From assembly GCF_018829635.1 (NCBI RefSeq), contig NZ_JAHKKG010000003.1, forward strand, positions 186,001 through 250,000: a stretch of 64,000 bases of DNA, written 5' to 3'. This document shows, in pieces, positions 34,404 to 42,959 of this stretch. The stretch is from Paractinoplanes bogorensis (lineage in GTDB: Bacteria; Actinomycetota; Actinomycetes; Mycobacteriales; Micromonosporaceae). How positions within the stretch are numbered: the stretch's first letter is position 1; each line of letters starts with the position of its first letter. Made by a program: the position numbers and the translations under genes. A model generated the notes under the pieces. It was not told the origin of the DNA and did no database searches. It saw only the letters and a list, made by a program, of their open reading frames with translations.

Positions 34404-34783
34404 GGATCCTCCTGGCTCAGTCGAGCTGATGTCCGATCAGAGCGCTCGGAGAGAGCCGGGAGACGTGGCCTCGGTCGGAGATCCCGCGCCCGGCCAAGGT
34501 CAGCGCACAAGGTATCAGAGACGCTGTGAGCGGACCGTCCCTGGAACGTAAAGGCTCCGCATAGACGGACGACACCATCCAAGAGGACGAATATGCCCAC
34601 CCGCTCAGCGGAGGCTGCGCCGCATCCGAAGACTGTCGGCGTCTGTCGATCACGCTGCCCCGGTCGCCGTTCGGGCTGGTCAGTGAAACGTGGCGGCCAC
34701 GTGCGGGGGCTGAATGTAACGACAAGGTAAACAGCTCGGCGCGGGTCTAGATCATAAGAAAATAAACTCATAATCTTTCGCGC
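34404..34783. other. 380-bp intergenic region between M43 protease and GntR genes
   Basis: This spacer holds the divergent promoters of the protease (minus) and of the pyrimidine island (plus). CGTGGC-G-GCCACG, a 13-bp palindrome, lies at 34689-34701. The last 40 bases are strikingly AT-rich for this genome. I see no RNA gene and no open frame with coding character in the rest. Confidence 0.5.
34752..34783 (+). promoter_or_regulatory. Probable leaderless promoter and TCATAA repeats before gntR
   Basis: TCATAA occurs at 34752 and again at 34768. CATAAT at 34769-34774 resembles a -10 box and lies only nine bases before the ATG at 34784, which has no ribosome site. This is the geometry of a leaderless actinobacterial message. 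The repeated TCATAA, 16 bp apart, could be regulator half-sites. Confidence 0.5.
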
Positions 34784-35581
34784 ATGACCTCGTCAGGCTC
34801 GCTGCGACCGCGCGGACTGCCCCTGTGGGAGCAGATCCGGACCCTCGTGCACGAGGAGATCCGCTCCGGCAAGTACCAGCCGGGCGACCAGATGCCGACC
34901 GAGAAGGAGTACGCCGACCGGTTCTCCGTGTCGGTCGCCCCGGTCCGGGCCGCGCTGGCCGACCTGACCAGCGCCGGCCTGATCGAGCGCCGCTCCGGCA
35001 AGGGCACCTTCGTCAGCGCCCGCACGGTCAACCACGAGATCAGCCTGCTGCGCAGCACCACCGACGCGCTCCGGGCGTCCGACGTCGCGTTCACCGTCGA
35101 CGTCACCGCCTGCGGACCGGTCAAGGCCGACGCTGAGGTCGCCGAGCAACTCGGCCTCGGCCCCCGCGAGCGCGCCTTCCACCTGCGCCGCACGGTCGGG
35201 ATCGGCGGTCAGGGCGCCGTCATCCTCGAGACCTGGCTGCCGCGCGACGTCGGCGACAAGCTGCCCGGGGCCGACTTCTTCGCCGGCGGCGGCTCGCTCT
35301 ATCGCGCGCTCGGCGAGCACGACATCCACCTGCGCACTGCCGAGGGCACTCTGCAGGTCGTCCGGGCCGACGACGAGCAGGCGCAGCTGCTCGGAATCGA
35401 CTTCGGGGCGCCCCTGCTGGCCTTGCGCTCGTTCGCGGCCGACGAGTCCGGCCGGATCGTCGAGGTCGCCCGCGCCACCTACGACTCGAATCGCTTCACC
35501 ATGCGGTTGCAGATCCCTGCCACCGCCGCCACGGTGGACCGCCCGACGGCCGCCGCACCCGACCGGAAAGGCAACTCATGA
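34784..35581 (+). CDS. GntR family regulator (HutC/UTRA type)
   Basis: A 265-residue regulator. The winged helix (LWEQIRTLVHEEIRSGKYQPGDQMPTEKEYADRFSVSVAPVRAALADLTSAGLIERRSGKGTFV) covers about residues 14-78. The UTRA ligand domain (FHLRRTVGIGGQGAVILETWLP...) covers 90-250. It is the first gene of the island and overlaps the IF-2B-like gene by four bases (ATGA). The ligand is probably a nucleoside, base or phosphorylated sugar from the pathway, by inference from its neighbours. Confidence 0.92.
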   Translation: MTSSGSLRPRGLPLWEQIRTLVHEEIRSGKYQPGDQMPTEKEYADRFSVSVAPVRAALADLTSAGLIERRSGKGTFVSARTVNHEISLLRSTTDALRASDVAFTVDVTACGPVKADAEVAEQLGLGPRERAFHLRRTVGIGGQGAVILETWLPRDVGDKLPGADFFAGGGSLYRALGEHDIHLRTAEGTLQVVRADDEQAQLLGIDFGAPLLALRSFAADESGRIVEVARATYDSNRFTMRLQIPATAATVDRPTAAAPDRKGNS

Positions 35582-36489
35582 CCGAGCTCGAGGACCTCAC
35601 CCGAGCCGTGGCCGACAACACGGTTCCCGGCGGGAGCCTGTACGGCCGGACGGTCGCGCGCATCATCGAGCTCACCCTCGAGCCGCTGCGTGACGCCGAG
35701 CCCGACGTGGCCCGGGCCGAGCTGGAGAACGTCTGCGCCTGGGCGGCCCGCACCAAGCCGTCCATGACCAGCGTCCGCAACGTCGTCGACCTCGCGCTGG
35801 CTACTGCGGCCGGCACCGACGGCTCGGCCCGTTCGGTCGTCGAGTCGGTGTCCGAGACCATGCGTATCTTCGTCACGCGTTCCGAGAAGGCGGTCGAGGC
35901 ACTCGCCGACGGCATCAGCGAGATCGTGAAGCCGGGTGCCCGCGTGCTCTACCACTCGAACTCGGGCTCGCTGCGCAGCGTCATGCGCCGGGTGGTCGAC
36001 ACGATCCCCGAGGTCTCGATCAATGTGACCGAGTCACGCCCGTACCGGGAATCCCGGGGTCTCATCGAGGGAATCGCGGAGTCGGGCGTACCGGTGACGC
36101 TCTTCTCGGACGCCGCCATGGCCGTCGCCGTCAGCAAGTCGGACATCGTGCTCGTGGGCGCCGACGCCGTGCTCTCCGACGGCACACTGGTCAACAAGAC
36201 AGGCACGCTCCCGCTCGCACTCGCCTGCAAATTCCAGGGCGTTCCCCTGTACGGCGTCACGGAGCTGTTCAAGGTCTTCGACGGCGACCCGGGTGAGGTG
36301 GCCATGGAGCTGCGCCCAGCCGGCGAGATGAGCGCCGGATGGGACCTCGTGGACAGCGGGCGGGTCGCCGTCTGGAACCAGTTCTTCGAGCCGACCCCGC
36401 CCGAGCTCGTCACCGCCTACCTGACCGAGACCGGGCTGGTGGCGCCGGAGAGCATGCTGGCGGCCTACCGAGACAGCGTCCGGCCATGA
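35578..36489 (+). CDS. IF-2B/ribose-1,5-bisphosphate isomerase-like protein
   Basis: A 303-residue member of the eIF-2B/MtnA/R15P-isomerase superfamily. An N-terminal helical domain (1-110) is followed by a Rossmann-like domain with VLYHSNSGSL, ESRPYRESRGLIEGIAESGVPVTLFSDAAM and VLVGADAVLSDGTLVNKTGTLPLALACKFQGVPLYGV. In metabolic members the Asp of GAD is catalytic in aldose-phosphate to ketose-phosphate isomerisation. Next to nucleoside uptake and glycosidase genes, isomerisation of a phosphorylated ribose released from nucleosides is the simplest reading. Confidence 0.85.
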   Translation: MTELEDLTRAVADNTVPGGSLYGRTVARIIELTLEPLRDAEPDVARAELENVCAWAARTKPSMTSVRNVVDLALATAAGTDGSARSVVESVSETMRIFVTRSEKAVEALADGISEIVKPGARVLYHSNSGSLRSVMRRVVDTIPEVSINVTESRPYRESRGLIEGIAESGVPVTLFSDAAMAVAVSKSDIVLVGADAVLSDGTLVNKTGTLPLALACKFQGVPLYGVTELFKVFDGDPGEVAMELRPAGEMSAGWDLVDSGRVAVWNQFFEPTPPELVTAYLTETGLVAPESMLAAYRDSVRP

Positions 36490-37493
36490 CCATGGACCGG
36501 GTGCTCGGCGGGCTGGCCGGGGCGGTGATCGGGGACGCGTTCGGCGCGGCCACCGAGAACTGCTCCCGCGAGTTCCTGACCGAGCGCGGCATCTGGGTCG
36601 AGACGTTCACCGAGCCGGCCGAGGGCGCCTACGCCCACGGCCGCCCGGTCGGCGCCTTCACCGACGACTCGTCGCAGACGCTGATGCTCGCCGAACTGCT
36701 GGTCGAGCAGCGGGGCGAGCTGCGCACGAGCGACATGGTCCGGATGCTGCTGGCCTGGTCCGCGAACGAGGAACTGGCCGGGCGGTTCACCGGCCCGTCG
36801 ACCAGGGCGGCGCTGCAGCGCATCGCCGGCGGCGAGGACCCGGCGGTCGTCGGCCGCGGCGACTCGCACCACCGCACCGGCGAGACCAACGGGGCCGCGA
36901 TGAAGGCGGCCCCGGCCGGGTGGGTGCACCCGGGCGACCCGGAGGGCGCGGTGCGGATGGCGCAGACCATCGCCCGGGCCAGCCACAACACGACGTGCGG
37001 GATGGCCGGGGCGTGTGCGATCGCCGCCGCCGTCGCGCAGGCGTCCGTGACGGACGACTTCGACACCGTGGTCGAGGCCGCCCGCTACGGCGCCGAAGCC
37101 GGCGAACGGGCCGGTCGCTCGGGCGGCCGGGATGCCGGCGGCCCTAGCCTGGCGCGACGGATCGAATGGGCCGTGGGCCTGGCCGACCCGGAGCGCCGGA
37201 TCACGGAAGTGGTCGACGACGTGGCGTATCTGGTCGGCACCGGCATGGCCGCGGTCGAGTCGGTACCCGCGGCGATCGCCTTCGCCGCCTACGGACAGGG
37301 CGATCTGCGCACGACAGTCATCGCGGCGACCAACGCCGGAAGCGACTCGGACACGGTCGCCTCGATGGCGGGGGCGATTGCCGGAACGTTTGCAGGACGT
37401 CCCGGCATCGACGCCTCCTGGCTCCAGCTCGTCAGCGAGGTCAACAAATTGGACCTTGCGAATCTCGCTGATGAATTGTCCCGCCTTTCGTAA
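36486..37493 (+). CDS. ADP-ribosylglycohydrolase family protein
   Basis: A 335-residue all-helical hydrolase of the DraG family. GGLAGAVIGDAFGAATE opens the fold, FTDDSSQTLML supplies the first metal-binding Thr-Asp-Asp, and NAGSDSDTVASMAGAIAG the second Asp pair. Family members cleave N- or O-glycosidic bonds to ADP-ribose; some act on other ribosyl compounds. In this operon it may hydrolyse a nucleoside or ribosyl intermediate. ATG 36486 overlaps the IF-2B-like stop by four bases; the open frame upstream of it is a shadow. Confidence 0.9.
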   Translation: MTMDRVLGGLAGAVIGDAFGAATENCSREFLTERGIWVETFTEPAEGAYAHGRPVGAFTDDSSQTLMLAELLVEQRGELRTSDMVRMLLAWSANEELAGRFTGPSTRAALQRIAGGEDPAVVGRGDSHHRTGETNGAAMKAAPAGWVHPGDPEGAVRMAQTIARASHNTTCGMAGACAIAAAVAQASVTDDFDTVVEAARYGAEAGERAGRSGGRDAGGPSLARRIEWAVGLADPERRITEVVDDVAYLVGTGMAAVESVPAAIAFAAYGQGDLRTTVIAATNAGSDSDTVASMAGAIAGTFAGRPGIDASWLQLVSEVNKLDLANLADELSRLS

Positions 37494-37547
37494 AAGGCAG
37501 TAACCACACGGGGATCCAGGAATTCGTATCTTCGGAGGGACTTTAGC

Positions 37548-38558
37548 ATGCGCATAAACGGATCGAGGGCCGCCGTTGCGAGCCTCGCGACGGCCGCGCT
37601 GCTGGCGCTCAGCGCCTGTGGCGGCGAATCTTTGAACACCTCGGCGAGCAGCGCGGACAGCAGCGCCGCGGCCGGTGGCAAGAGCGTCCTGATCAGCAGC
37701 CAGCCCGAGGGGGACGCGTTCGGCGACCTCGTCTTCTCGGGCCTGCAGAAGCTCAATGGCGAGACCGGCATCGAGGTCAAGCAGATCGCCGGCGTGCAGC
37801 CGAGCGCGTACGAGCAGCAGGTGCGGGCGGCCGTGCAGCAGGGCTACAACCCGGTCGTGGTGCTGTGGGACGACCTGGCCAACGTGGTCACCAGCCTGGC
37901 CCCGAGCTTCCCCGACACCAACTTCATGATCGTCGACTCGTACATCGACCCCAAGCTGGCCAACGTCGAGACCGTCGTCATCGACCCGACCCAGGCCGCC
38001 TACCTGGCCGGCATCTACGCGGGCAACGCCACCAAGACCGGCACGATCGGCTTCGTCGGCGGCGCCGAGCAGCCGGTCATCGAGAAGTACCGCTGCGGCT
38101 ACCTGGCCGGGGCCGAGGCCGCCAAGCCCGGCGTGAAGCTGCTGACCAGTTACTCGGGCAGCTTCACCGACCCGACCAAGGGCCAGCAGGTGGCCAACTC
38201 GCAGATCAGCCAGGGCGCCGACGTGCTGATGCACGCGGCCAACAAGAGCGGCCTGGGCGTGCTCCAGGCGGCCGCCGCGGCCAAGAAGACCGGCATCGGC
38301 GTCGACTTCTGGCAGGGCGACGTCGCCGCGGGCTCGGTGCCGTGGTCGGCGCTCAAGGACGCGGGCACCGGCACCTACACCGCGGCCAAGAACGCCACCA
38401 GCGGCAACTTCAAGTCCGGCATCTTCACCTGGGGAGCCCAGGAGGGTGCCGAACTGTTCGACCAGCGCGACCTGGACGGCCTCCCGGCCGACCTCAAGCC
38501 CAAGATGCAGACCGCCATCGACGACCTGAAGGCCGGGAAGATCACCCTCAACTGCTGA
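37548..38558 (+). CDS. BMP-family (nucleoside-binding) ABC lipoprotein
   Basis: A 336-residue receptor with lipoprotein cleavage before Cys24 (LLALSAC) and a Ser/Ala linker. The type-I binding fold is of the Bmp/PnrA/BmpA family (GDAFGDLVFSGLQKLNGETGIEVKQIAG; PTQAAYLAGIYAGNATKTGTIGFVGG; GADVLMHAANKSGLGVLQAA). Known members bind purine or pyrimidine nucleosides. A good GGAGGG site precedes the ATG. ATPase and two permease genes follow, completing a YufNOPQ-like importer. Confidence 0.92.
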   Translation: MRINGSRAAVASLATAALLALSACGGESLNTSASSADSSAAAGGKSVLISSQPEGDAFGDLVFSGLQKLNGETGIEVKQIAGVQPSAYEQQVRAAVQQGYNPVVVLWDDLANVVTSLAPSFPDTNFMIVDSYIDPKLANVETVVIDPTQAAYLAGIYAGNATKTGTIGFVGGAEQPVIEKYRCGYLAGAEAAKPGVKLLTSYSGSFTDPTKGQQVANSQISQGADVLMHAANKSGLGVLQAAAAAKKTGIGVDFWQGDVAAGSVPWSALKDAGTGTYTAAKNATSGNFKSGIFTWGAQEGAELFDQRDLDGLPADLKPKMQTAIDDLKAGKITLNC

Positions 38559-38566
38559 CCCAGAGA

Positions 38567-38593
38567 CCGGCGCCCGCCCCGCGCGGGCGCCGG
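38567..38593 (+). terminator. Intercistronic hairpin between BMP receptor and ATPase genes
   Basis: CCGGCGCCCGC and GCGGGCGCCGG form a perfect 11-bp stem with a 5-base loop and no T-run. It matches in position the hairpin at 18365 in the other transporter operon and probably keeps receptor mRNA in excess. Confidence 0.7.
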
Positions 38594-38613
38594 CCTCGAC
38601 CCAGGGAGACGCG

Positions 38614-40176
38614 ATGCCAGATCAGCAGTCCCCGGCCGTGAGCTACGTCGAACTGGCCGGCATCTCCAAGAGCTTCGGCGACGTGCGCGCCCTGGACGAC
38701 GTGACCGTGACCGCGCCCCAGGGCCGGGTGACCGCGATCGTGGGCGAGAACGGCGCCGGCAAGAGCACCCTGATGAAGGTGCTGTCCGGGGTCGTGACGC
38801 CCGACCGGGGCACGGTTCGGATCGGCGGGGTGGAACGCCACTTCCGCACCACCCGGGACGCGACCCTGGCCGGGGTCGGCATGGTCTATCAGGAGACCGC
38901 CCTCGTCGCCGCGATGAGCGTGTGGGAGAACGTGGTGCTCGGCTGGGAGCCGGGTCAGCGCGGGATCCTGCGCCGCAAACACGCCCGCCGTACGGTCGGC
39001 GAGCTGGCCGAGCGCTATTCGCTGCCGGTGCCGCTGGACGCCCACGCGGGCGACCTCCCGGTGAGCATCCAGCAGCAGGTCGAGATCCTGAAAGTGCTCT
39101 ACCGCAACGCCGACGTCGTGATCCTGGACGAGCCGACCAGCGTGCTCACCCCGCAGGAGCGCGAGGGTCTGTTCGCCGCGATGCTCAACCTGCAGGCCGA
39201 GGGCAAGACGCTGCTTTTCATCAGCCACAAGCTGGACGAGGTGCTCGCCTCGGCCCACCACGTCACGGTGATGCGGCACGGGCGGATCGTCTCGAGCCAG
39301 CGCAACGACGAGCTCGACCGGCGCGGCCTGGCCCGTAGCATCGTCGGCCGCGACATCGCGCCGATCGATCTGGGCACCCGTCCCGAACGCGGGGCGACCG
39401 TGCTCAGCGTCCAGCACGTCGAGCTCGGTGCGCTGCACGAGGGACCGGGCATCCGCGAGGCCTCGTTCGAGGTGGCCCGGGGCGAGGTGGTCGGCGTGGC
39501 CGGGGTTTCCGGCTCCGGCCAGCACGAGCTGCTGCAGGTCATCAGCGGGCTCGTGGCCCCGGATGCGGGAACCGTGGTGCTCGACGGGCGTACGCGCAAA
39601 GAAGTTGACTCTGCCTCTGATCCCGCGGCCACGCTGCCCGCACTGCGCAAGGCCGGCATGAGCCACATCCCGGCCGACCGCAACGCCGTCGGGACGCTGC
39701 GCCGCCGCCCGCTGTGGTTCTCGGCGCTGGTCGGCCGGCTCGACGACCCGGAATACTGCCGACGCGGGGTGATCCGCCGCCCGGCCGCCCGCGCGCTGGC
39801 CGAGCGCATCATCCGCGAGGGCGGCGTCAAGGCCTCCGGGCCGGATGCGCTGCCCGAATCGCTGTCCGGCGGCAACCTGCAGAAGTTCATCGTGCAGCGC
39901 GAGCTCCTCAGCGACCCGGTGCTGCTCGTGGCCGAGGAACCCACCCACGGCATCGACATCGGCGCCGCCCGCGACCTGCGCCAGAAACTGCGCGACGTGG
40001 CCGCCGACGGGGGAGCGGTGCTGCTCGCCTCGACCGACCTGGACGAGCTGCTCGAGACGTGCGACCGCATCATCGTGGTCTTCGACGGCCGGATCGTGCT
40101 CGACGCCGACCGCCAGGACTGCACCGAGGAGAGCCTGGGCGCCGCCTTGACCGGTCTGTCGGCGGTGCCGGCATGA
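38614..40176 (+). CDS. Nucleoside ABC transporter ATPase (two-domain)
   Basis: A 520-residue ATPase with two nucleotide-binding domains. The first has GENGAGKST, VSIQQQVEI in place of the usual LSGGQ signature, and VVILDEPTS. The second has a degenerate Walker A (GVSGSGQHE), the signature LSGGNLQKFIVQRE and LLVAEEPTHGID. This asymmetric arrangement is usual for the sugar/nucleoside (CUT2/YufO-like) class. GGGAGA precedes the ATG and the stop overlaps the permease ATG by four bases. Confidence 0.93.
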   Translation: MPDQQSPAVSYVELAGISKSFGDVRALDDVTVTAPQGRVTAIVGENGAGKSTLMKVLSGVVTPDRGTVRIGGVERHFRTTRDATLAGVGMVYQETALVAAMSVWENVVLGWEPGQRGILRRKHARRTVGELAERYSLPVPLDAHAGDLPVSIQQQVEILKVLYRNADVVILDEPTSVLTPQEREGLFAAMLNLQAEGKTLLFISHKLDEVLASAHHVTVMRHGRIVSSQRNDELDRRGLARSIVGRDIAPIDLGTRPERGATVLSVQHVELGALHEGPGIREASFEVARGEVVGVAGVSGSGQHELLQVISGLVAPDAGTVVLDGRTRKEVDSASDPAATLPALRKAGMSHIPADRNAVGTLRRRPLWFSALVGRLDDPEYCRRGVIRRPAARALAERIIREGGVKASGPDALPESLSGGNLQKFIVQRELLSDPVLLVAEEPTHGIDIGAARDLRQKLRDVAADGGAVLLASTDLDELLETCDRIIVVFDGRIVLDADRQDCTEESLGAALTGLSAVPA

Positions 40177-41210
40177 GCCGTGTCCTGAGATATGTCGCCG
40201 CGGCGGCCATCGGCCTGTTCGTCGCCTCGCTCATCCTGTCGCTGCAGGGGTACTCGGCCGGCGCCTTCCTCGAGGTGCTGCGAATGGCGACGATCGGTTC
40301 CCCGTACGCGTTCCTGGACGTGCTCCGCTGGACAACGCCGCTACTCCTGTCCGGCCTGGCCTTCCTCATCGCCGCCCGGGTCGGCTACTTCAACCTGGGC
40401 GTCGAGGGCCAGATCTACGTCGGCAGCCTGTTCTCCGCGCTGATCAGCCATCTGCTCCCGCTGCCGCCGGTGCTCGCGATCCTCGCCGGCATCGTGGCCG
40501 GGATCGCCGGTGGCGTGCTGTGGGCGCTGCCCTGCGCCTGGCTGGCCAAGCGGTGGGGCGTCAACGAGGTCGTCACCACGCTGATGCTCAACTACGTGGC
40601 CGTGCTGCTGTGCACCTTCTTCGTGAAGCAGTTCTTCCTGGCCAAGGTGGCCGGCGGCGGCACCATCCAGACCATCACCACCGACAAGATCGAGGCCAAC
40701 GCCGAACTGCCGGTGTTCACCCCGTTCAGCGGCCTCAATCTGGGCCTGCTGCTGGCGCTGATCGTGGCCGCCGTGGCGGCGTTCGTGCTCATGCGCACCC
40801 GTACGGGCTACGAACTCAGCGCCGTCGGCGAAGGACCGAGATTCTCGCAGTTCTCCGGAATCCCCGTACACAAACGCCGTTTCCAGGCTTTCCTGGTCTC
40901 GGGGGCGGTGGCCGGACTAGCCGGGGCCATCGAGACGCAGGGCGTCCTGCACTCCTTCATCGCCGGATCGCTCGACAACATGGGGTTCAACGGGATGCTG
41001 GTCAGCCTGGTGGCGATGAACAACCCGATCGGGCTGGCCGCGTCCGCGTTCTTCTTCGGCATTCTGCAGAACAGCCAGCTCGTCATCTCGCAGGCGACCA
41101 CCGTGTCGAGCTACCTCGTCACGGTCGTCTCGGCCCTGTTCATCCTGGCCTTCGCGGCCAACCCGACCCGCTTCCTCGTCGACACCTGGAGGGCGCGCCG
41201 TGAACGGTGA
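40173..41210 (+). CDS. Nucleoside ABC transporter permease 1 (YufP type)
   Basis: A 345-residue membrane protein with eight or more hydrophobic segments. PLLLSGLAFLIAARVGYFNLGVEGQIYVG and WGVNEVVTTLMLNYVAVLLCTFFV are the family signature. FQAFLVSGAVAGLAGAIETQGVLHSF and GFNGMLVSLVAMNNPIGL lie in the C-terminal half. ATG 40173 overlaps the ATPase stop (ATGA). The open frame from 39714 is a shadow of the ATPase gene. Confidence 0.93.
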   Translation: MSRVLRYVAAAAIGLFVASLILSLQGYSAGAFLEVLRMATIGSPYAFLDVLRWTTPLLLSGLAFLIAARVGYFNLGVEGQIYVGSLFSALISHLLPLPPVLAILAGIVAGIAGGVLWALPCAWLAKRWGVNEVVTTLMLNYVAVLLCTFFVKQFFLAKVAGGGTIQTITTDKIEANAELPVFTPFSGLNLGLLLALIVAAVAAFVLMRTRTGYELSAVGEGPRFSQFSGIPVHKRRFQAFLVSGAVAGLAGAIETQGVLHSFIAGSLDNMGFNGMLVSLVAMNNPIGLAASAFFFGILQNSQLVISQATTVSSYLVTVVSALFILAFAANPTRFLVDTWRARRER

Positions 41211-42129
41211 GTTCGCCTCGATCGGGGCCCTGCTGCTGTTCGTCGTCGTGGCCGGCTTCCAATCGGCCACGCCCATCATGTTCGCCGCGACCGGAGGCTC
41301 GTTCTCGGCCCAGGTCAACGTCTTCAACGTGGCGCTCGAGGCGCTGCTGCTGGGCAGCGCGTTCGCCGCGTTCCTGGTGGCCGACGCGACCACGAGTGTC
41401 TGGCTCGGGCTGCTGGCCGCGATGCTGACCGGCACGCTGCTGGCCGCGCTGTTCGCCTTCCTCACCGTCACCCTCGGCGCCAACGAGATCGTCATCGGTT
41501 TCGCCATGAACATCGCCGTCGTCGGCCTGACCGCGGTGCTGCTGACCACGATCTTCGACAGCCCCGGCTCCTACCTGTCGGCCACAGCCGGCAAGTTCCC
41601 GATGCTCTACTCCGACATCGGCTGGCTGGCCGTGCTGGCCGTCGCGCTGGTGCTGCTGGGTCACCTGCACACCTTTCACACCCGGGCCGGGCTGCGGATG
41701 CGGGCGATCGGCCAGGACCCGGCGGCGGCGCTCGCGGCGGGCCTGCGGGTCAACTCCTACAAATACCGCGCGGTGCTGATGAGCGGCCTGCTGTGCGGCA
41801 TCGGCGGCGCGGTGCTGCCGCTCTCCGGCCTCCAGCTGTTCAGCGTCGGCATGACCGCGGGCATCGGCTTCATCGCCATCGCGGCGGTCATCCTGGCCGA
41901 CGGGCGGCCGCTGCTGGCCGGGGCCGCGGCGTTGTTCTTCGGCTTCACCTCGGCCATCGGGATCGCACTGCAGACCTATGGGTTCCCCAACGAGCTGGTT
42001 CTTTCCCTCCCGTACGTCGCCACGGTCGTCGCCTTGTTCGTGAAGGCTTACGTGACGCGCCGGCGAGCGGCCGCCGCCAAGGCCGCCCAACGCGAGCGGG
42101 GACAGGCCCGGATCCTGGTGAACGCATGA
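41200..42129 (+). CDS. Nucleoside ABC transporter permease 2 (YufQ type)
   Basis: A 309-residue partner permease with ATPIMFAATGGSFSAQVNVFNVALEALLLGSAFAAF near the N-terminus and GANEIVIGFAMNIAVVGLTAVLL as the family signature, plus GIGFIAIAAVILADGRPLLAGAAALFFGFTSAIGI. GTG 41200 overlaps the preceding gene by 11 bases. Its stop overlaps the next ATG by four bases. Confidence 0.93.
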   Translation: MNGEFASIGALLLFVVVAGFQSATPIMFAATGGSFSAQVNVFNVALEALLLGSAFAAFLVADATTSVWLGLLAAMLTGTLLAALFAFLTVTLGANEIVIGFAMNIAVVGLTAVLLTTIFDSPGSYLSATAGKFPMLYSDIGWLAVLAVALVLLGHLHTFHTRAGLRMRAIGQDPAAALAAGLRVNSYKYRAVLMSGLLCGIGGAVLPLSGLQLFSVGMTAGIGFIAIAAVILADGRPLLAGAAALFFGFTSAIGIALQTYGFPNELVLSLPYVATVVALFVKAYVTRRRAAAAKAAQRERGQARILVNA

Positions 42130-42959
42130 GCGGGGGACTCGAGGCGCTTGCCCGTGGCGAGCGCACGATCGGCGATGTGGTCGGCCGGGTTCGGGATCTG
42201 ACGATCGTCGACAACGGCAGCACGACGATCGTCATCGCCTGCGACTCCAACGCGTCGATCGGGGTCAAGCCCATGGACGCGCTGCAGCAGGATCCGCAGG
42301 AGACCGGGTACAGCGCCGCCAAGGTGCCGCTCATGGAGGTGCTGGCGACCGGAGCGACCCCGTTTCTGCTCGTCGACAATCTTTGTTGCGAGCTGGAGCC
42401 GTACGGGAAAGAGCTCTTGATCGGGGTTCAGGCGGCGGCCGACCGCACGGGACTGCCGATCGCCATCACCGGCAGCGACGAGACGAACATGCCCACCGTG
42501 CAGACGGGCATCGGCGTCACGGTGATGGGTGTCGTCGTCCGCGCGGGGCTACGGTGCGGTTCGGCGCGTGACGGCGACCTGGTTTTCGCCGTCGGATTGC
42601 CGCGCGACGGCCGCGAAGTGCCGTTCGTCGACGGAACGGCCGGCATCGCGAGCCCGGCCGACATCATCGTCGCGCGCGATTCCCCGTACGCCTCCGAGGT
42701 GTTGCCGGTCGGCAGCCGCGGAATCGCCTACGAGGCCGGGGAGCTCGCCCGCGTCGCCGGCCTCACCTTCGCCTCTTCTGACAGTGACGTCTCGCTGACT
42801 CGATCGGCCGGGCCGTCCACCTGCTTCCTCGTCGCCGCCTCGGCGGAGTTCGGCCCGTGGATGGCCTCACGCACCGAGTGCGCTGTCGCCGTCGTCGGCC
42901 GCCTTTCTCTGCGTGGTCCGGCGGGCGGCGCCCTCCCTCCCGGAAAGGACCCCTCGTGA
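42126..42959 (+). CDS. PurM (AIR synthase)-like protein, candidate nucleoside kinase
   Basis: A 277-residue protein with the look of the PurM superfamily: an N-terminal segment DLTIVDNGSTTIVIACDSNASIGVKPMD carrying an acidic nucleotide/metal loop, a second strand VLATGATPFLLVDNL, then GSDETNMPTVQTGIGVTVMGVV and a C-terminal domain. The superfamily covers AIR synthase, ThiL kinase, selenophosphate synthetase and the alpha-ribazole kinase CblS, all ATP-dependent. The operon imports nucleosides, and no PfkB-type nucleoside kinase is present, so phosphorylation of the imported nucleoside is a reasonable guess. Overlaps both neighbours by four bases. Confidence 0.7.
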   Translation: MSGGLEALARGERTIGDVVGRVRDLTIVDNGSTTIVIACDSNASIGVKPMDALQQDPQETGYSAAKVPLMEVLATGATPFLLVDNLCCELEPYGKELLIGVQAAADRTGLPIAITGSDETNMPTVQTGIGVTVMGVVVRAGLRCGSARDGDLVFAVGLPRDGREVPFVDGTAGIASPADIIVARDSPYASEVLPVGSRGIAYEAGELARVAGLTFASSDSDVSLTRSAGPSTCFLVAASAEFGPWMASRTECAVAVVGRLSLRGPAGGALPPGKDPS

